Below, piece by piece: positions 23,634 to 31,935 of a stretch of 64,000 bases of DNA. Each line of letters starts with the position of its first letter. The first letter of the stretch is position 1. The notes beneath the pieces were generated by a model, which saw only the letters and a program-made list of their open reading frames with translations, did not search any database and was not told where the DNA came from. Made by a program: the position numbers and the translations under genes. The stretch comes from an archaeon. Lineage in GTDB: Archaea > Nanobdellota > Nanobdellia > Pacearchaeales > GW2011-AR1. The stretch covers positions 133,686-197,685 of the forward strand of contig JAIORZ010000011.1 of assembly GCA_021107855.1 (NCBI GenBank), in the 5' to 3' direction.

Positions 23634-24629
23634 ATGGGCGATATTTATAATTCAGAGGTTTGGACGGAGAAGTATCGGCCGCAGGTTTTTGAGGATATGG
23701 TTGGGCAGGAGGAGATTCTTAAGCGGGTTAAGAGCCTTGTGGATTCTATGAATATTCCGCATTTGTTATTTGCTGGTCCGGCTGGCGTCGGGAAGTCGAC
23801 TTTGGCGTTGATTATTGTGAGGCGGTTGTTTGGGGCGAGTTGGAGAGAGAATTATTTGGAGTTGAATGCGTCGGATGAGCGGGGGATTGATGTTGTGAGG
23901 CAGAAGGTTAAGGATTTTGCTCGGACGAAGGCACTTGGGGATGTTCCGTTTAAGGTGATTTTTTTGGATGAGGCGGATGCTTTGACGAGGGAGGCGCAGC
24001 AGGCGCTGAGGAGGACTATGGAGAATTATACTTCGACTTGTAGGTTTGTAATGAGTTGTAATTATTCTAGTAAGATTTTGGATCCGATTCAGTCGCGGTC
24101 GGTTGTTTTTCGGTTTCAGTTGTTAGACAGGAAGGATATTAAGAAGAGAATTGATTTGATTGCTGAGAGGGAGGGGTTGGTGATTAGTAATGATGCGTTT
24201 AGTGCTTTGTATGAGGCGAGTGAGGGAGATTGTCGTCGGGTGATTAATTTGTTGCAGGCGACTGCGTCGATTAGTCCGAATGTTACGCCGGATTTGGTGA
24301 ATACGATTGTTTCGAAGGCTAAGCCGTCTGATATTAAGATTGTTTTGGATTATGCTTTGAGTGGGGATTTTGTGAATGCGAAGGAGAAGTTGTTGGAGAT
24401 TATGTTGAAGGAGTCGATTTCGGGGCAGGATGTGATTAAAGCGATTCAGAGGGAGATTTGGAATTTGCCAATTGATGATGGGGTGAAGGTTGCTTTGACT
24501 GAGAAGACTGGCGAGGCTGAGTTTAGGTTGGTTGAAGGGGCTGATGAGTTTATTCAGTTGGAGGCTTTGTTGGCTGGGTTTATTCGGGCGGGGATGGGTG
24601 ATGTTAAGGAAGTTAAGGGGGAGAACTAA
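23634..24629 (+). CDS. rfcS: Replication factor C small subunit
   Basis: 331 aa from ATG 23634. AAA+ clamp loader subunit: WTEKYRPQVFEDMVGQEEIL, Walker A GPAGVGKST, Walker B FLDEADAL, the SRC-like arginine motif as CRFVMSCNYSSKI, and box VIII region SEGDCRRVINLLQ. Four small subunits and one large subunit form the archaeal RFC that loads the PCNA sliding clamp. The large subunit gene follows after 5 bp. PCNA is not in the window. Confidence 0.96.
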   Translation: MGDIYNSEVWTEKYRPQVFEDMVGQEEILKRVKSLVDSMNIPHLLFAGPAGVGKSTLALIIVRRLFGASWRENYLELNASDERGIDVVRQKVKDFARTKALGDVPFKVIFLDEADALTREAQQALRRTMENYTSTCRFVMSCNYSSKILDPIQSRSVVFRFQLLDRKDIKKRIDLIAEREGLVISNDAFSALYEASEGDCRRVINLLQATASISPNVTPDLVNTIVSKAKPSDIKIVLDYALSGDFVNAKEKLLEIMLKESISGQDVIKAIQREIWNLPIDDGVKVALTEKTGEAEFRLVEGADEFIQLEALLAGFIRAGMGDVKEVKGEN

Positions 24630-24634
24630 TTTCT

Positions 24635-25828
24635 ATGATGAATTTGAAGAATGTGCCGTGGTGTGAGAAGTATCGGGTGTATGAACTTGAAGATATTAAG
24701 GGACAAGATTTGGCGGTTGATAAGATTAAGGTTTTTTTGAAGAGTTTCCCTAAGAAGAGGGCGATTGTTTTACATGGGCCGCCTGGTGTCGGGAAAACGA
24801 GTTTGGCTTATGCCGTCGCTGGTGAGATGGGGGCTGAGATTTTGGAGTTGAATGCGAGTGATTTTCGGAATAAGGCGAAGATTGGGGAGATTGTTGGTCC
24901 GGCTTCTCGGCAAGCGAGTTTGTTTGGGAAGGGGAAGATTATTTTGATTGATGAGGTTGATGGGATTAGTGCGATGAAGGACAGGGGGGGGTTGGCTGAG
25001 TTGTTGGGGTTGTTGGCTAAAAGTGCGTTTCCGATTATTGTTACAGCGAATGATATTTGGAATAAGAAGTTTAGTTTGCTTCGGAAGAAGGCGGAGTTGG
25101 TTCAGTTGAAGGAGATTGATTCTAAGGTTGTGTTAAAGATTTTGATGGATGTTTGTGAAAAGGAAGATGTCGTTGTGACGGGTGAGGTTTTGAAGGGTAT
25201 TGCGATTCGGGCGCGTGGGGATATTAGGGCTGCGTTGAATGATTTGGAGGTTTTGTCGAAGATGGATTCAGAGAGTTTGATGCAGGAGGTTGGGGATAGG
25301 GATAGGGAGAAGTCGGTTTTTGATGCTTTGAAGAAAGTGTTTCAGGGGTCTGGGATTGATGAGGAGATGTTGAGGGTTTATGATGGCGTGAATATGCCGA
25401 TTGATGATTTGTTTTTGTGGGTTGAGGAGAATTTGGCGGTTGCGTATAAGGGCGAGGAGTTGTGTTTGGCTTTGGAGCGTTTGAGTTTGGCGGATGTTTA
25501 TCGGGGGCGGATTCGGAGGCAGAGGCATTGGAGGTTTATGGTTTATGAATATTTTTTGTTGGGGGCTGGGATTGCGAATGTTAAGAAGTATGATAGAAGT
25601 GGGTGGGTTCAGTATAAGAAACCGAGTCGGATTTTGAAGATTTGGTTGCAGAATCAGAGGGCAGCGAAGAAGAAGTCGATTTGTGTGAAGTATGCGAAGG
25701 CTTGTCATGTTTCGGTGAAGGGGGCGATGAAGGATTTTATGTTGTTGCGGATTATTTTGGGGGGGGAGAGCGTGAGGAAGGAGTTGGATTTGTCGGGAGA
25801 TGAGATTGCTTATTTGGATAAGGTTTGA
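24635..25828 (+). CDS. rfcL: Replication factor C large subunit
   Basis: 397 aa. PWCEKYRVYELEDIKGQD, Walker A GPPGVGKTS, ELNASDFRNKAKI and Walker B LIDEVDGI identify the large subunit. Most archaeal RfcL proteins are around 480-500 aa; this one ends without the charged C-terminal tail and without a recognisable PCNA-binding QxxLxxFF box, consistent with genome reduction. It pairs with rfcS, 5 bp upstream, in one operon. The alternative start is the second of two adjacent ATGs. Confidence 0.94.
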   Translation: MMNLKNVPWCEKYRVYELEDIKGQDLAVDKIKVFLKSFPKKRAIVLHGPPGVGKTSLAYAVAGEMGAEILELNASDFRNKAKIGEIVGPASRQASLFGKGKIILIDEVDGISAMKDRGGLAELLGLLAKSAFPIIVTANDIWNKKFSLLRKKAELVQLKEIDSKVVLKILMDVCEKEDVVVTGEVLKGIAIRARGDIRAALNDLEVLSKMDSESLMQEVGDRDREKSVFDALKKVFQGSGIDEEMLRVYDGVNMPIDDLFLWVEENLAVAYKGEELCLALERLSLADVYRGRIRRQRHWRFMVYEYFLLGAGIANVKKYDRSGWVQYKKPSRILKIWLQNQRAAKKKSICVKYAKACHVSVKGAMKDFMLLRIILGGESVRKELDLSGDEIAYLDKV

Positions 25829-25884
25829 TTTTTTAGGATAACTTAAAAGTTAGGAGGAATTAGATTTTTAACTTGATGTAAAAG

Positions 25885-25893
25885 TTTATAAAG
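25885..25893 (+). promoter_or_regulatory. TATA box of the 116-aa gene
   Basis: TTTATAAAG centred 25-26 nt before ATG 25914, arguing against the track's GTG start at 25893. Confidence 0.7.
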
Positions 25894-25913
25894 TGTCACT
25901 GCATAGTAATTAC

Positions 25914-26264
25914 ATGGTAAAGGGAAGAGATACTTTGGTTGAATATGTTTCTAATGAAGGGGAGCGTGTGAAGGTTGTTTCGGGTAGATATTTAAAAAAG
26001 TATGGAAGGGGCACGGGAGTTTGGTCTGTTTCTACTAGGGTTTATGTTGGTCGAGAACTTGTTGAGGAGTATGATAGCAGGAGTGGGGAGATAAACAATA
26101 AAGATATTCCATTGATTAGACCGCAGTTGGAAGTTCTTGCTGATGGCGGAGCTTCTTCTCGCGAGATAGTAAGCTTATTGGATGATTATGCTTTTACTTT
26201 CTATGAACTTAGAGAACATGCTGAAAATGGATTTGGGGATATTCCTTGGTTTGGTGAAGAATAA
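25914..26264 (+). CDS. Protein of unknown function
   Basis: 116 aa from ATG 25914 (MVKGRDTLVEYVSNEGERVK). It has no membrane segment and no recognised family. The first half is beta-rich and basic; the second half (IVSLLDDYAFTFYELREHAE) is helical and acidic. A TATA box at the expected distance supports the start, and it converges on the DsbA-like gene with only 3 bp between stops. Confidence 0.72.
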   Translation: MVKGRDTLVEYVSNEGERVKVVSGRYLKKYGRGTGVWSVSTRVYVGRELVEEYDSRSGEINNKDIPLIRPQLEVLADGGASSREIVSLLDDYAFTFYELREHAENGFGDIPWFGEE

Positions 26265-26267
26265 GAG

Positions 26268-27302
26268 TTAAACTCCGCAAGCCGCGTCGTTGTTTGCTGT
26301 CTCAGTTGTTGACCAGCCGAATCCTGGTGTTGGGGAAACTGCTTCGAATTCTGTGTTACATTCTTCTGGAGCTACATTGAAGGCTCCGCAGATTGCGTTT
26401 AGTAGAGATATGGAATCTCTTCCTGCTTGTGCTTTTACGCCGTTGATTATTAGTGTTGGGGAACCGCCTATTTGGTATTTTTCATTTTCTGCTTTGTGGA
26501 TATCGAATTTAGGGAATTTTCCACTTAGCCATGAGGAAGTGTCTTCTAGATTTGCTATTACGTTGAATGCTTTATCTGTTGCGTCGACACAGGCAGAGAG
26601 AGTTGCTTTATTTATTCCTGTCTCGTCGATACAGCCTGCTCCGTCTCCTGCCGTCAGGAAGCATATTAGGTAATCATTGAATTTGTCTTTCTCGTTTTTC
26701 TGGATACAGTATTGGTTAAGTTGTTCTTCTACTTCTCCGGCTGAAGGGTGCATTGCGTAGTATACGAATTTTAACTCGAAGTCTATTTTATCTCCTAGGA
26801 CTTCTACAACTGGGATTAGGCCTTTTTCGATTTGTGTTCCGTATGGGCAGTGTGACATGACGAATGCTTCTACGATTGGTTTATTTGATTGTGGGATGTT
26901 TGCTGGAGCTGGTGTTTCTTCCGCTGGAGCTGTTTCTGGTTCTGCGTCCAGTGGGATTGGCTGTGGGACTAGTGTCTTTCCGTCCTTTGTTACATATACT
27001 GGGATTTCTTGTCCGTCGATTGAGAGGACTATCTCGTATAGGGAACCGTCGTCTGATGCGCTTACGAATTCCGCTTCGGCTCCTTGTGCTTTTGCGAATT
27101 CTAGGACTTTTTGTCCGGCTTCGTCTGCACTGATTGTGGCTGCCCCTGTTAGTCCTCCGCAGCTTGTGAATGATACTACTAATAATAGAATTGCTAGGAC
27201 GACTGTTGAGAGCATCCAGTAATGTTGTGCTGGGATTTTGGCTTTAGAGGCTTCTTTAGGGGAAGTTTTTTTCGCGGGCGTGCTCTTTTTTGTCTTTTTC
27301 AT
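26268..27302 (-). CDS. Membrane-anchored DsbA-like thiol oxidoreductase
   Basis: 344 aa. A Lys-rich cytoplasmic start and one transmembrane helix (MLSTVVLAILLLVVSFTSCG) are followed by GLTGAATISADEA. Residues about 60-110 form a small PepSY-like domain, then a Pro/Glu-rich linker, and from about residue 143 a thioredoxin-fold domain with active site SHCPYGTQ and the cis-Pro loop GGSPTLIING. DsbA/thioredoxin-like proteins make or shuffle disulfides outside the cell, matching the Cys-rich surface proteins in this window. Further cysteine pairs lie in YLICFL, GAGCID and the C-terminal AACGV. It shares a TATA box with the divergent next gene. Confidence 0.9.
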   Translation of the reverse strand: MKKTKKSTPAKKTSPKEASKAKIPAQHYWMLSTVVLAILLLVVSFTSCGGLTGAATISADEAGQKVLEFAKAQGAEAEFVSASDDGSLYEIVLSIDGQEIPVYVTKDGKTLVPQPIPLDAEPETAPAEETPAPANIPQSNKPIVEAFVMSHCPYGTQIEKGLIPVVEVLGDKIDFELKFVYYAMHPSAGEVEEQLNQYCIQKNEKDKFNDYLICFLTAGDGAGCIDETGINKATLSACVDATDKAFNVIANLEDTSSWLSGKFPKFDIHKAENEKYQIGGSPTLIINGVKAQAGRDSISLLNAICGAFNVAPEECNTEFEAVSPTPGFGWSTTETANNDAACGV

Positions 27303-27323
27303 GTTGGATTGAAATTAGAATTC

Positions 27324-27332
27324 TTTATAAAT
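27324..27332. promoter_or_regulatory. Shared symmetrical TATA box for two divergent genes
   Basis: The 50-bp gap between divergent start codons 27302 (minus) and 27353 (plus) has one TTTATAAA, which is its own reverse complement apart from the ends. Its centre is 25-26 nt from both ATGs, the spacing seen at other leaderless promoters here, so one box may serve both genes. Confidence 0.7.
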
Positions 27333-27352
27333 CTTTTGGGGTAATTATTTTT

Positions 27353-28168
27353 ATGAATGTTGAAAATGTCGTTAAAGAAACTGTTAAAAAATATGGGCTG
27401 ATGAAGAAATCGGATAAGGTCGTCGTGGCTCTGTCTGGGGGGAAGGATTCGACGTCGGTGTTGTATATTTTGAAGGGGCTGGGTTATGATGTTCATGGGT
27501 TGATGATTGATTTGTATTTGGGGAAGTGGTCGGATGTTCATAGGGAGAATATGGTGAGGTTTTGTGGGGAGTTGGGTGTTCCTTTAACTGTTGTGGATTT
27601 GAAGGCGGAGATTGGGCAGGGAATTTGTTTTGTGAAGGCGGTTTTGGCGAAGAAGAAGGGGATGACTGGGTGTAGTGTTTGTGGGATTGTGAAGAGGTGG
27701 ATTTTGAATCGGTGGGCGCGGAAGTTGGGGGCGGATGTTGTTGTGACGGGGCATAATTTGGATGATGAGACGCAGAATGTTTTGATGAATTTTTTGAAGG
27801 GGAATGTTTCGCTTGGTGCGGGGATGGGGCCGGCGACTGGGAATGGCGTGAGTGGTGATGGGTTTGTGCAGAGGGTGAAGCCGTTGTTTTTTGTTCCGGA
27901 GAGCGAGGTTTTGAGGTATTCTAAAGATAAGGGTTTTGATATTTTGTATGACAGGTGCCCGTGTGCTTTTGGGACTTATCGGGTTGATACGAGGGAGTGG
28001 ATGGGTTGTTTGGGGGATGGTGAGAAGAGGAAGATTGTGGGTGGGTTTATGGGGGTTGTTGGTGGGTTGAAGGGGGATGAACGGGAGATGAGGAAGTGTG
28101 AGAGGTGTGGCGAGGTTTCGAGGGGGCGGGTTTGTAAGGCGTGTGCTATATTCTCTTGTTTGAAGTGA
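27353..28168 (+). CDS. ttuA: TtuA/NcsA-type tRNA 2-thiolation enzyme
   Basis: 271 aa from ATG 27353. The PP-loop ATPase motif is VALSGGKDSTS; CSVCG and the later DRCPCAFGTYR supply cysteines for the Fe-S cluster and catalysis, and TGHNLDDETQNVLMNFLKG is characteristic of this group. A C-terminal zinc finger (CERCGEVSRGRVCKAC) completes the TtuA layout, though the usual N-terminal zinc finger seems absent, so the protein is shorter than the common 300-330 aa. Family members thiolate U34 or U54 of tRNA. Which position is modified here is unknown. Confidence 0.88.
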   Translation: MNVENVVKETVKKYGLMKKSDKVVVALSGGKDSTSVLYILKGLGYDVHGLMIDLYLGKWSDVHRENMVRFCGELGVPLTVVDLKAEIGQGICFVKAVLAKKKGMTGCSVCGIVKRWILNRWARKLGADVVVTGHNLDDETQNVLMNFLKGNVSLGAGMGPATGNGVSGDGFVQRVKPLFFVPESEVLRYSKDKGFDILYDRCPCAFGTYRVDTREWMGCLGDGEKRKIVGGFMGVVGGLKGDEREMRKCERCGEVSRGRVCKACAIFSCLK

Positions 28169-28221
28169 TGTATGTGATGCAGGATATAATTGTTTATTAA
28201 TTGGGTAGATTGTGTGGGTTT

Positions 28222-28866
28222 ATGGCGAGAGACAAGGGTTTTTATATAACATTAGAAGGACCAGAGGGATCTGGTAAGTCGACACAGATAAAGGGAGTTC
28301 GGGATGGATTGATTGAGAGGGGATTGGAGGTTGTGGTCACGAGAGAGCCTGGGGGGACGAAGATAGGTAGGAAGTTTAGGGCAGTGTTGTTGGATCCGGA
28401 GAGTAAGAGAATAGTTCCGAAAGCAGAATTGCTTGGTTATATTGCCGATAGAGCTCAGCATTATGAGGAGAGAATAAAACCTTCTTTGGCTTCTGGGAAG
28501 TCTGTTTTGAGTGATAGGGGACCTGATGCGACCTTGTTATATCAGGGTTATGCGAGGGGGTTAGATCTTAAATTAATTGAACAATTAAATAATATTGCTC
28601 TTGATGGTCGTTTGCCGGATTTGACGATTTTTATAGCGGGTGATGCGGAATATTTTTTAAGGAGAGCATGGGAGTCGATTGATAAAACAAGTGATACTCA
28701 AACGCGATTTGAGCAGGAAGCCCTTGAATTTCATAAAAAGGTTGTTGATGGGATTTATGATCTTGCTCCAACAAATGAAAGGTATGTGATTGTTGAAGAT
28801 AATGAAGGGGATTCGATAAAAACTATCAATAAGAGAATAATGGAAGCAATTGATAGCCGTCTTTAA
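28222..28866 (+). CDS. tmk: Thymidylate kinase
   Basis: 214 aa from ATG 28222 (MARDKGFYITLEGPEGSGKS). P-loop EGPEGSGKST, the DR(E/Y)-type VVVTREPGGTKIG, the LID region and SDRGPDATLLYQG identify dTMP kinase, which phosphorylates dTMP to dTDP. A TTTATTAA box sits about 26 nt upstream. It stands with nrdR/D/G and dcd, giving a deoxynucleotide supply cluster. Base use is less G/T-skewed than its neighbours. Confidence 0.93.
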   Translation: MARDKGFYITLEGPEGSGKSTQIKGVRDGLIERGLEVVVTREPGGTKIGRKFRAVLLDPESKRIVPKAELLGYIADRAQHYEERIKPSLASGKSVLSDRGPDATLLYQGYARGLDLKLIEQLNNIALDGRLPDLTIFIAGDAEYFLRRAWESIDKTSDTQTRFEQEALEFHKKVVDGIYDLAPTNERYVIVEDNEGDSIKTINKRIMEAIDSRL

Positions 28867-28994
28867 TTTGAGGGCTTTAAATTTATTAAATATTTTTTCT
28901 ATTTCTCTTCGTGGATTTTGAAGATTTTATTTTTGATATTTTGCCTTCTTAAAGGTGTGTAATCATTCAAAAAAAGTGACTGTCCGTTTTCGAT

Positions 28995-29010
28995 GTTAAC
29001 TATTGTTAAC
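28995..29010. promoter_or_regulatory. Perfect inverted repeat upstream of nrdR
   Basis: GTTAAC-TATT-GTTAAC in the 309-bp gene-free stretch before nrdR. A symmetric operator is plausible; no regulator can be assigned from sequence alone. Confidence 0.55.
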
Positions 29011-29103
29011 GAAAGTGTATCTTTTATGACAACAATCTTTAAATAGTTAAGATATTAGTTTTGTCCTGTAACTACAATTTATTGTGGTTAAAAGGGGTGC
29101 GAG

Positions 29104-29131
29104 ATACAATATCTTGTATTCACTATAAAAT
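29104..29131 (+). promoter_or_regulatory. Palindrome and TATA box of the nrdR-nrdD operon (possible NrdR box)
   Basis: ATACAA-TATC-TTGTAT (29104-29119) is a perfect inverted repeat directly before the TATA-like ACTATAAAA (29122-29130). Its ACAATAT core resembles the ACACWATAT half of bacterial NrdR boxes, and the first gene downstream is nrdR, so autoregulation of the operon is a reasonable inference. The start codon is about 50 nt further on, leaving a leader. The remainder of 28867-29175 shows no gene. Confidence 0.55.
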
Positions 29132-29175
29132 AACTAAAATCATACTTTCATTCGGTTGAGAGTAAAAAGTCAAAA

Positions 29176-29616
29176 ATGAGATGCCCATACTGTAATTCGA
29201 GTGAATTGAAGGTCACGGATAAGCGGGATTCTGGTGCGGAGACTAGGAGGAGAAGGGAGTGTTTGAAGTGCAAGAAGCGGTTTACGACGTATGAGCGGGT
29301 GGAGTTGGATTTGAGTATTATTAAGAAGGATGGGAGGCGGGAGAAGTTTTCGCGAGACAAGTTGTTTAATGGGCTGATTAAGAGTCTTGAGAAGAGGCCG
29401 TTTTCGAGCGAGGAGATAGAGAAGCTTGTTGATGATATAGTCGCGAATGTTTATCGGGTTGCGAAAGATAAGGATATTAAGGGTTCGAGGGTCGGGGAAA
29501 TTGTGATGGCGAAGTTGAAGCGGTTGGATAAGGTTGCGTATATTCGGTTTGCGGCGGTTTATCGGGATTTCGCGGATATAGAGGATTTCAGGGAGGAGAT
29601 TAGGAAATTAAATTAA
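29176..29616 (+). CDS. nrdR: Transcriptional repressor NrdR
   Basis: 146 aa, normal length. A zinc ribbon (MRCPYCNSSELKV, then RRRECLKCKKRFTTYERVEL) is followed by an ATP-cone that senses ATP/dATP. NrdR represses ribonucleotide reductase genes when dATP is high; here it lies 11 bp before nrdD. It is widespread in bacteria and patchy in archaea. Confidence 0.96.
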   Translation: MRCPYCNSSELKVTDKRDSGAETRRRRECLKCKKRFTTYERVELDLSIIKKDGRREKFSRDKLFNGLIKSLEKRPFSSEEIEKLVDDIVANVYRVAKDKDIKGSRVGEIVMAKLKRLDKVAYIRFAAVYRDFADIEDFREEIRKLN

Positions 29617-29627
29617 AATGGTAAAAA

Positions 29628-31784
29628 ATGAAAAAGATTAGAAAAAGAGATGGAAGCGTTGTATTCTTTCAGGCGGACAAGATTGAGGGCGCGATTTGGA
29701 AGGCGGTTAGGGCTGTTGGCGGTAAAGATCGGGAGAGGGCGAAGGAGATTTCTGGAAAGGTTGTTGAGAAGTTGGAGCAGGTTTATGGGGAGCATGGGAT
29801 TTCTGATGTTGAGGATGTGCAGGATTTGATTGAGAAGGTTTTGATTGAGGAGGGGCATGCGAAGGTTGGGAAGGCGTTTATTTTGTATAGGAAGAGTCGG
29901 GAGGAGTTGCGGGACGTCAAGGGTTTGTTTGATACTATCGAGGCTGTTGAGGATTATATTGGGCTGAATGATTGGATGGTTAAGGAGAATTCGAATATGG
30001 GTTATAGTTTGCAGGGTTTGAATAATTATATTGCGACGAAGATTGTTGCGAATTATTGGATGAGGCGGATTTATCCTGAGGCGATTCGGAAGGTTCACGA
30101 GGCTGGTGATTTGCATGTTCATGATTTGGGGACGCTTGGGGCTTATTGTGTTGGTTGGGATTTGAAGGATTTGTTGATGGTTGGGTTTAAGGGAGTGAAG
30201 GGGAAGGTTGAGAGTAAGCCCGCTAAGCATTTGAGGACGGCGTTGGGTCAGATGGTGAATTTCTTTTATACGTTGCAGGGTGAGTCAGCTGGTGCGCAGG
30301 CGTTTTCCAATTTTGATACTTTGCTTGCGCCGTTTATTCGTTATGACAAATTGAGTTATAAGCAGGTGAAGCAGTCAATGCAGGAGTTCGTGTTTAATAT
30401 GGCTGTTCCGACTCGAGTTGGTTTTCAGACGCCGTTTACTAATATTACGATGGATTTGGAGGTGCCGAGTTATATGAAGGATGAGTATGTTGTTGTTGGT
30501 GGGGAGTTGAAGATGGAGAAGTATGGGGATTTTCAGGAGGAGATGAATATGGTGAATAGAGCGTTTGCGGAGTGTATGCTCGAGGGTGATGCGAGTGGTC
30601 AGGTTTTTACTTTTCCGATTCCGACTTATAATATTACGAAGGAGTTTGATTTTGATAAGCCTGAGTATGATTTGATTTGGGAGATGACGGCGAAGTATGG
30701 GATTCCGTATTTTTCGAATTTTGTGAACTCGGATATGAAGCCTGAGGATGCGAGGAGTATGTGTTGTCGGTTGAGGATTGATAATACTGAGTTGAGGAAA
30801 CGGGGTGGTGGTTTGTTTGGGGCGAATCCTCTGACTGGTTCGATTGGTGTTGTGACGATTAATATGGCGCGGCTTGGTTATGTGTCGACCAGCGAGGACG
30901 ATTTTTTAACGCGGCTTGATAATTTGATGGAGCTTGCTAAAGAGAGTCTTGAGATTAAGCGGAAGACTATTGAGAGGTTTACGGAGATGGGACTTTATCC
31001 GTATTCGAGGTTTTATTTGAGGAAGGTTCATGAGAGGTTTGGTGAGTATTGGAAGAATCATTTTGGGACGATTGGTCTTTTGGGAATGAATGAGGCTGTG
31101 AAGAATTTTATACCGGGTGATGATATTACGACGGAGAAGGGTAAGGCTTTTGCTTTGAAGATTTTGGATTTTATGAGGGAGCGTATGATTGAATATCAGG
31201 AGGAGACGGGGAGTATTTATAATTTGGAGGCGACTCCGGGAGAAGGGACGACTTATCGTTTTGCGCGGATGGATAAGAAGAGGTTTGGTCGGATTATTGT
31301 TGCGAATGAGGAGTCTGTTCAGGCGGGGGCTAAGCCCTATTATACTAATTCGTCGCAGTTGCCGGTTGATTTTACGGATGACGTTTTTGAGGCGCTTGAT
31401 TGTCAGGACGAGTTGCAGTGCAAGTATACTGGCGGGACGGTGTTTCATACTTTTGTTGGAGAGAAGATGACGACGGATGCTGTTAAGAGGGTGGTGGAGA
31501 AGATTTCGAGTAATTATCATTTGCCTTATTTTACGATTTCTCCGACGTTTTCGATTTGTCCGATTCATGGATATTTGAGTGGGGAGCATGAGTATTGTCC
31601 GAAGTGTGATTTGGAGGTTGCTAGAGGAGAAGTTAGTGCGGCTGATGATGTTGTCGCGGAAAAAGAAGTTGAGAAAAAGCTTGTTGAGATTGAGGTTAGT
31701 CCTAATAAGGTTGCTGAGAAGATTAGTGCATTTAGCGAAGAATCTAAAATAAAATTGGGAGGTGATACCAATGGCGAGGACTAA
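29628..31784 (+). CDS. nrdD: Anaerobic ribonucleoside-triphosphate reductase, catalytic part without glycyl-radical motif
   Basis: 718 aa. An N-terminal ATP-cone (MKKIRKRDGSVVFFQADKIE) precedes the class III barrel: SMCCRLRIDNTELRKR with active-site Cys, GSIGVVTINMARLGY, and NSSQLPVDFTDDVFEALDC. Near the end is a zinc site (FSICPIHGYLSGEHEYCPKC). A normal NrdD would then continue into the glycyl-radical loop, but this ORF runs into a Glu/Val-rich tail and stops. The missing loop is encoded in the next, overlapping ORF (31771-31893). It reduces NTPs to dNTPs without oxygen. Confidence 0.95.
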   Translation: MKKIRKRDGSVVFFQADKIEGAIWKAVRAVGGKDRERAKEISGKVVEKLEQVYGEHGISDVEDVQDLIEKVLIEEGHAKVGKAFILYRKSREELRDVKGLFDTIEAVEDYIGLNDWMVKENSNMGYSLQGLNNYIATKIVANYWMRRIYPEAIRKVHEAGDLHVHDLGTLGAYCVGWDLKDLLMVGFKGVKGKVESKPAKHLRTALGQMVNFFYTLQGESAGAQAFSNFDTLLAPFIRYDKLSYKQVKQSMQEFVFNMAVPTRVGFQTPFTNITMDLEVPSYMKDEYVVVGGELKMEKYGDFQEEMNMVNRAFAECMLEGDASGQVFTFPIPTYNITKEFDFDKPEYDLIWEMTAKYGIPYFSNFVNSDMKPEDARSMCCRLRIDNTELRKRGGGLFGANPLTGSIGVVTINMARLGYVSTSEDDFLTRLDNLMELAKESLEIKRKTIERFTEMGLYPYSRFYLRKVHERFGEYWKNHFGTIGLLGMNEAVKNFIPGDDITTEKGKAFALKILDFMRERMIEYQEETGSIYNLEATPGEGTTYRFARMDKKRFGRIIVANEESVQAGAKPYYTNSSQLPVDFTDDVFEALDCQDELQCKYTGGTVFHTFVGEKMTTDAVKRVVEKISSNYHLPYFTISPTFSICPIHGYLSGEHEYCPKCDLEVARGEVSAADDVVAEKEVEKKLVEIEVSPNKVAEKISAFSEESKIKLGGDTNGED

Positions 31785-31893
31785 ATGCGAGGTGTGGAGT
31801 CGTGTCGTGGGATACTTGAGACCAACTGAGCGGTGGAATGACGGAAAGTTAGCTGAGTTTGGGGATAGGGCTGTATTTTCTAATAAGTGTTAA
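31771..31893 (+). CDS. Stand-alone glycyl-radical domain of class III ribonucleotide reductase
   Basis: 40 aa, absent from the ORF track. The sequence contains EVWSRVVGYLRPTERWNDGK and then LAEFGDR, which is the canonical NrdD C-terminus: the Gly in VVGYLRP carries the stable radical installed by NrdG. The ATG lies in the +1 frame, 14 bp inside the end of nrdD, and is preceded by a strong Shine-Dalgarno (GGAGGTGAT, 7 nt gap from GGAGGT), so separate translation is more likely than frameshifting. The protein ends in Cys. It resembles in principle the free glycyl-radical spare parts of bacteria (GrcA), but here the parent lacks the domain. Confidence 0.9.
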   Translation: MARTKCEVWSRVVGYLRPTERWNDGKLAEFGDRAVFSNKC

Positions 31894-31901
31894 TTCGTGA
31901 T

Positions 31902-31933
31902 AGCCTGAGGGGTCAGGCTGTTTTTGGTTTTTA
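31902..31933 (+). terminator. Intrinsic-type hairpin and U-run between the glycyl-radical ORF and nrdG
   Basis: AGCCTGA-GGGG-TCAGGCT is a perfect 7-bp stem followed by GTTTTTGGTTTTT. It would reduce read-through so that less nrdG than nrdD is made, matching the catalytic amount of activase needed. The nrdG start lies just after the T-run. Confidence 0.75.
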
Positions 31934-31935
31934 CT

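Noticed and set aside
31771-31784. Programmed +1 frameshift joining nrdD to the glycyl-radical ORF
   Set aside because: No slippery sequence is obvious and a strong Shine-Dalgarno with its own ATG explains expression better; an indel error cannot be excluded without reads.
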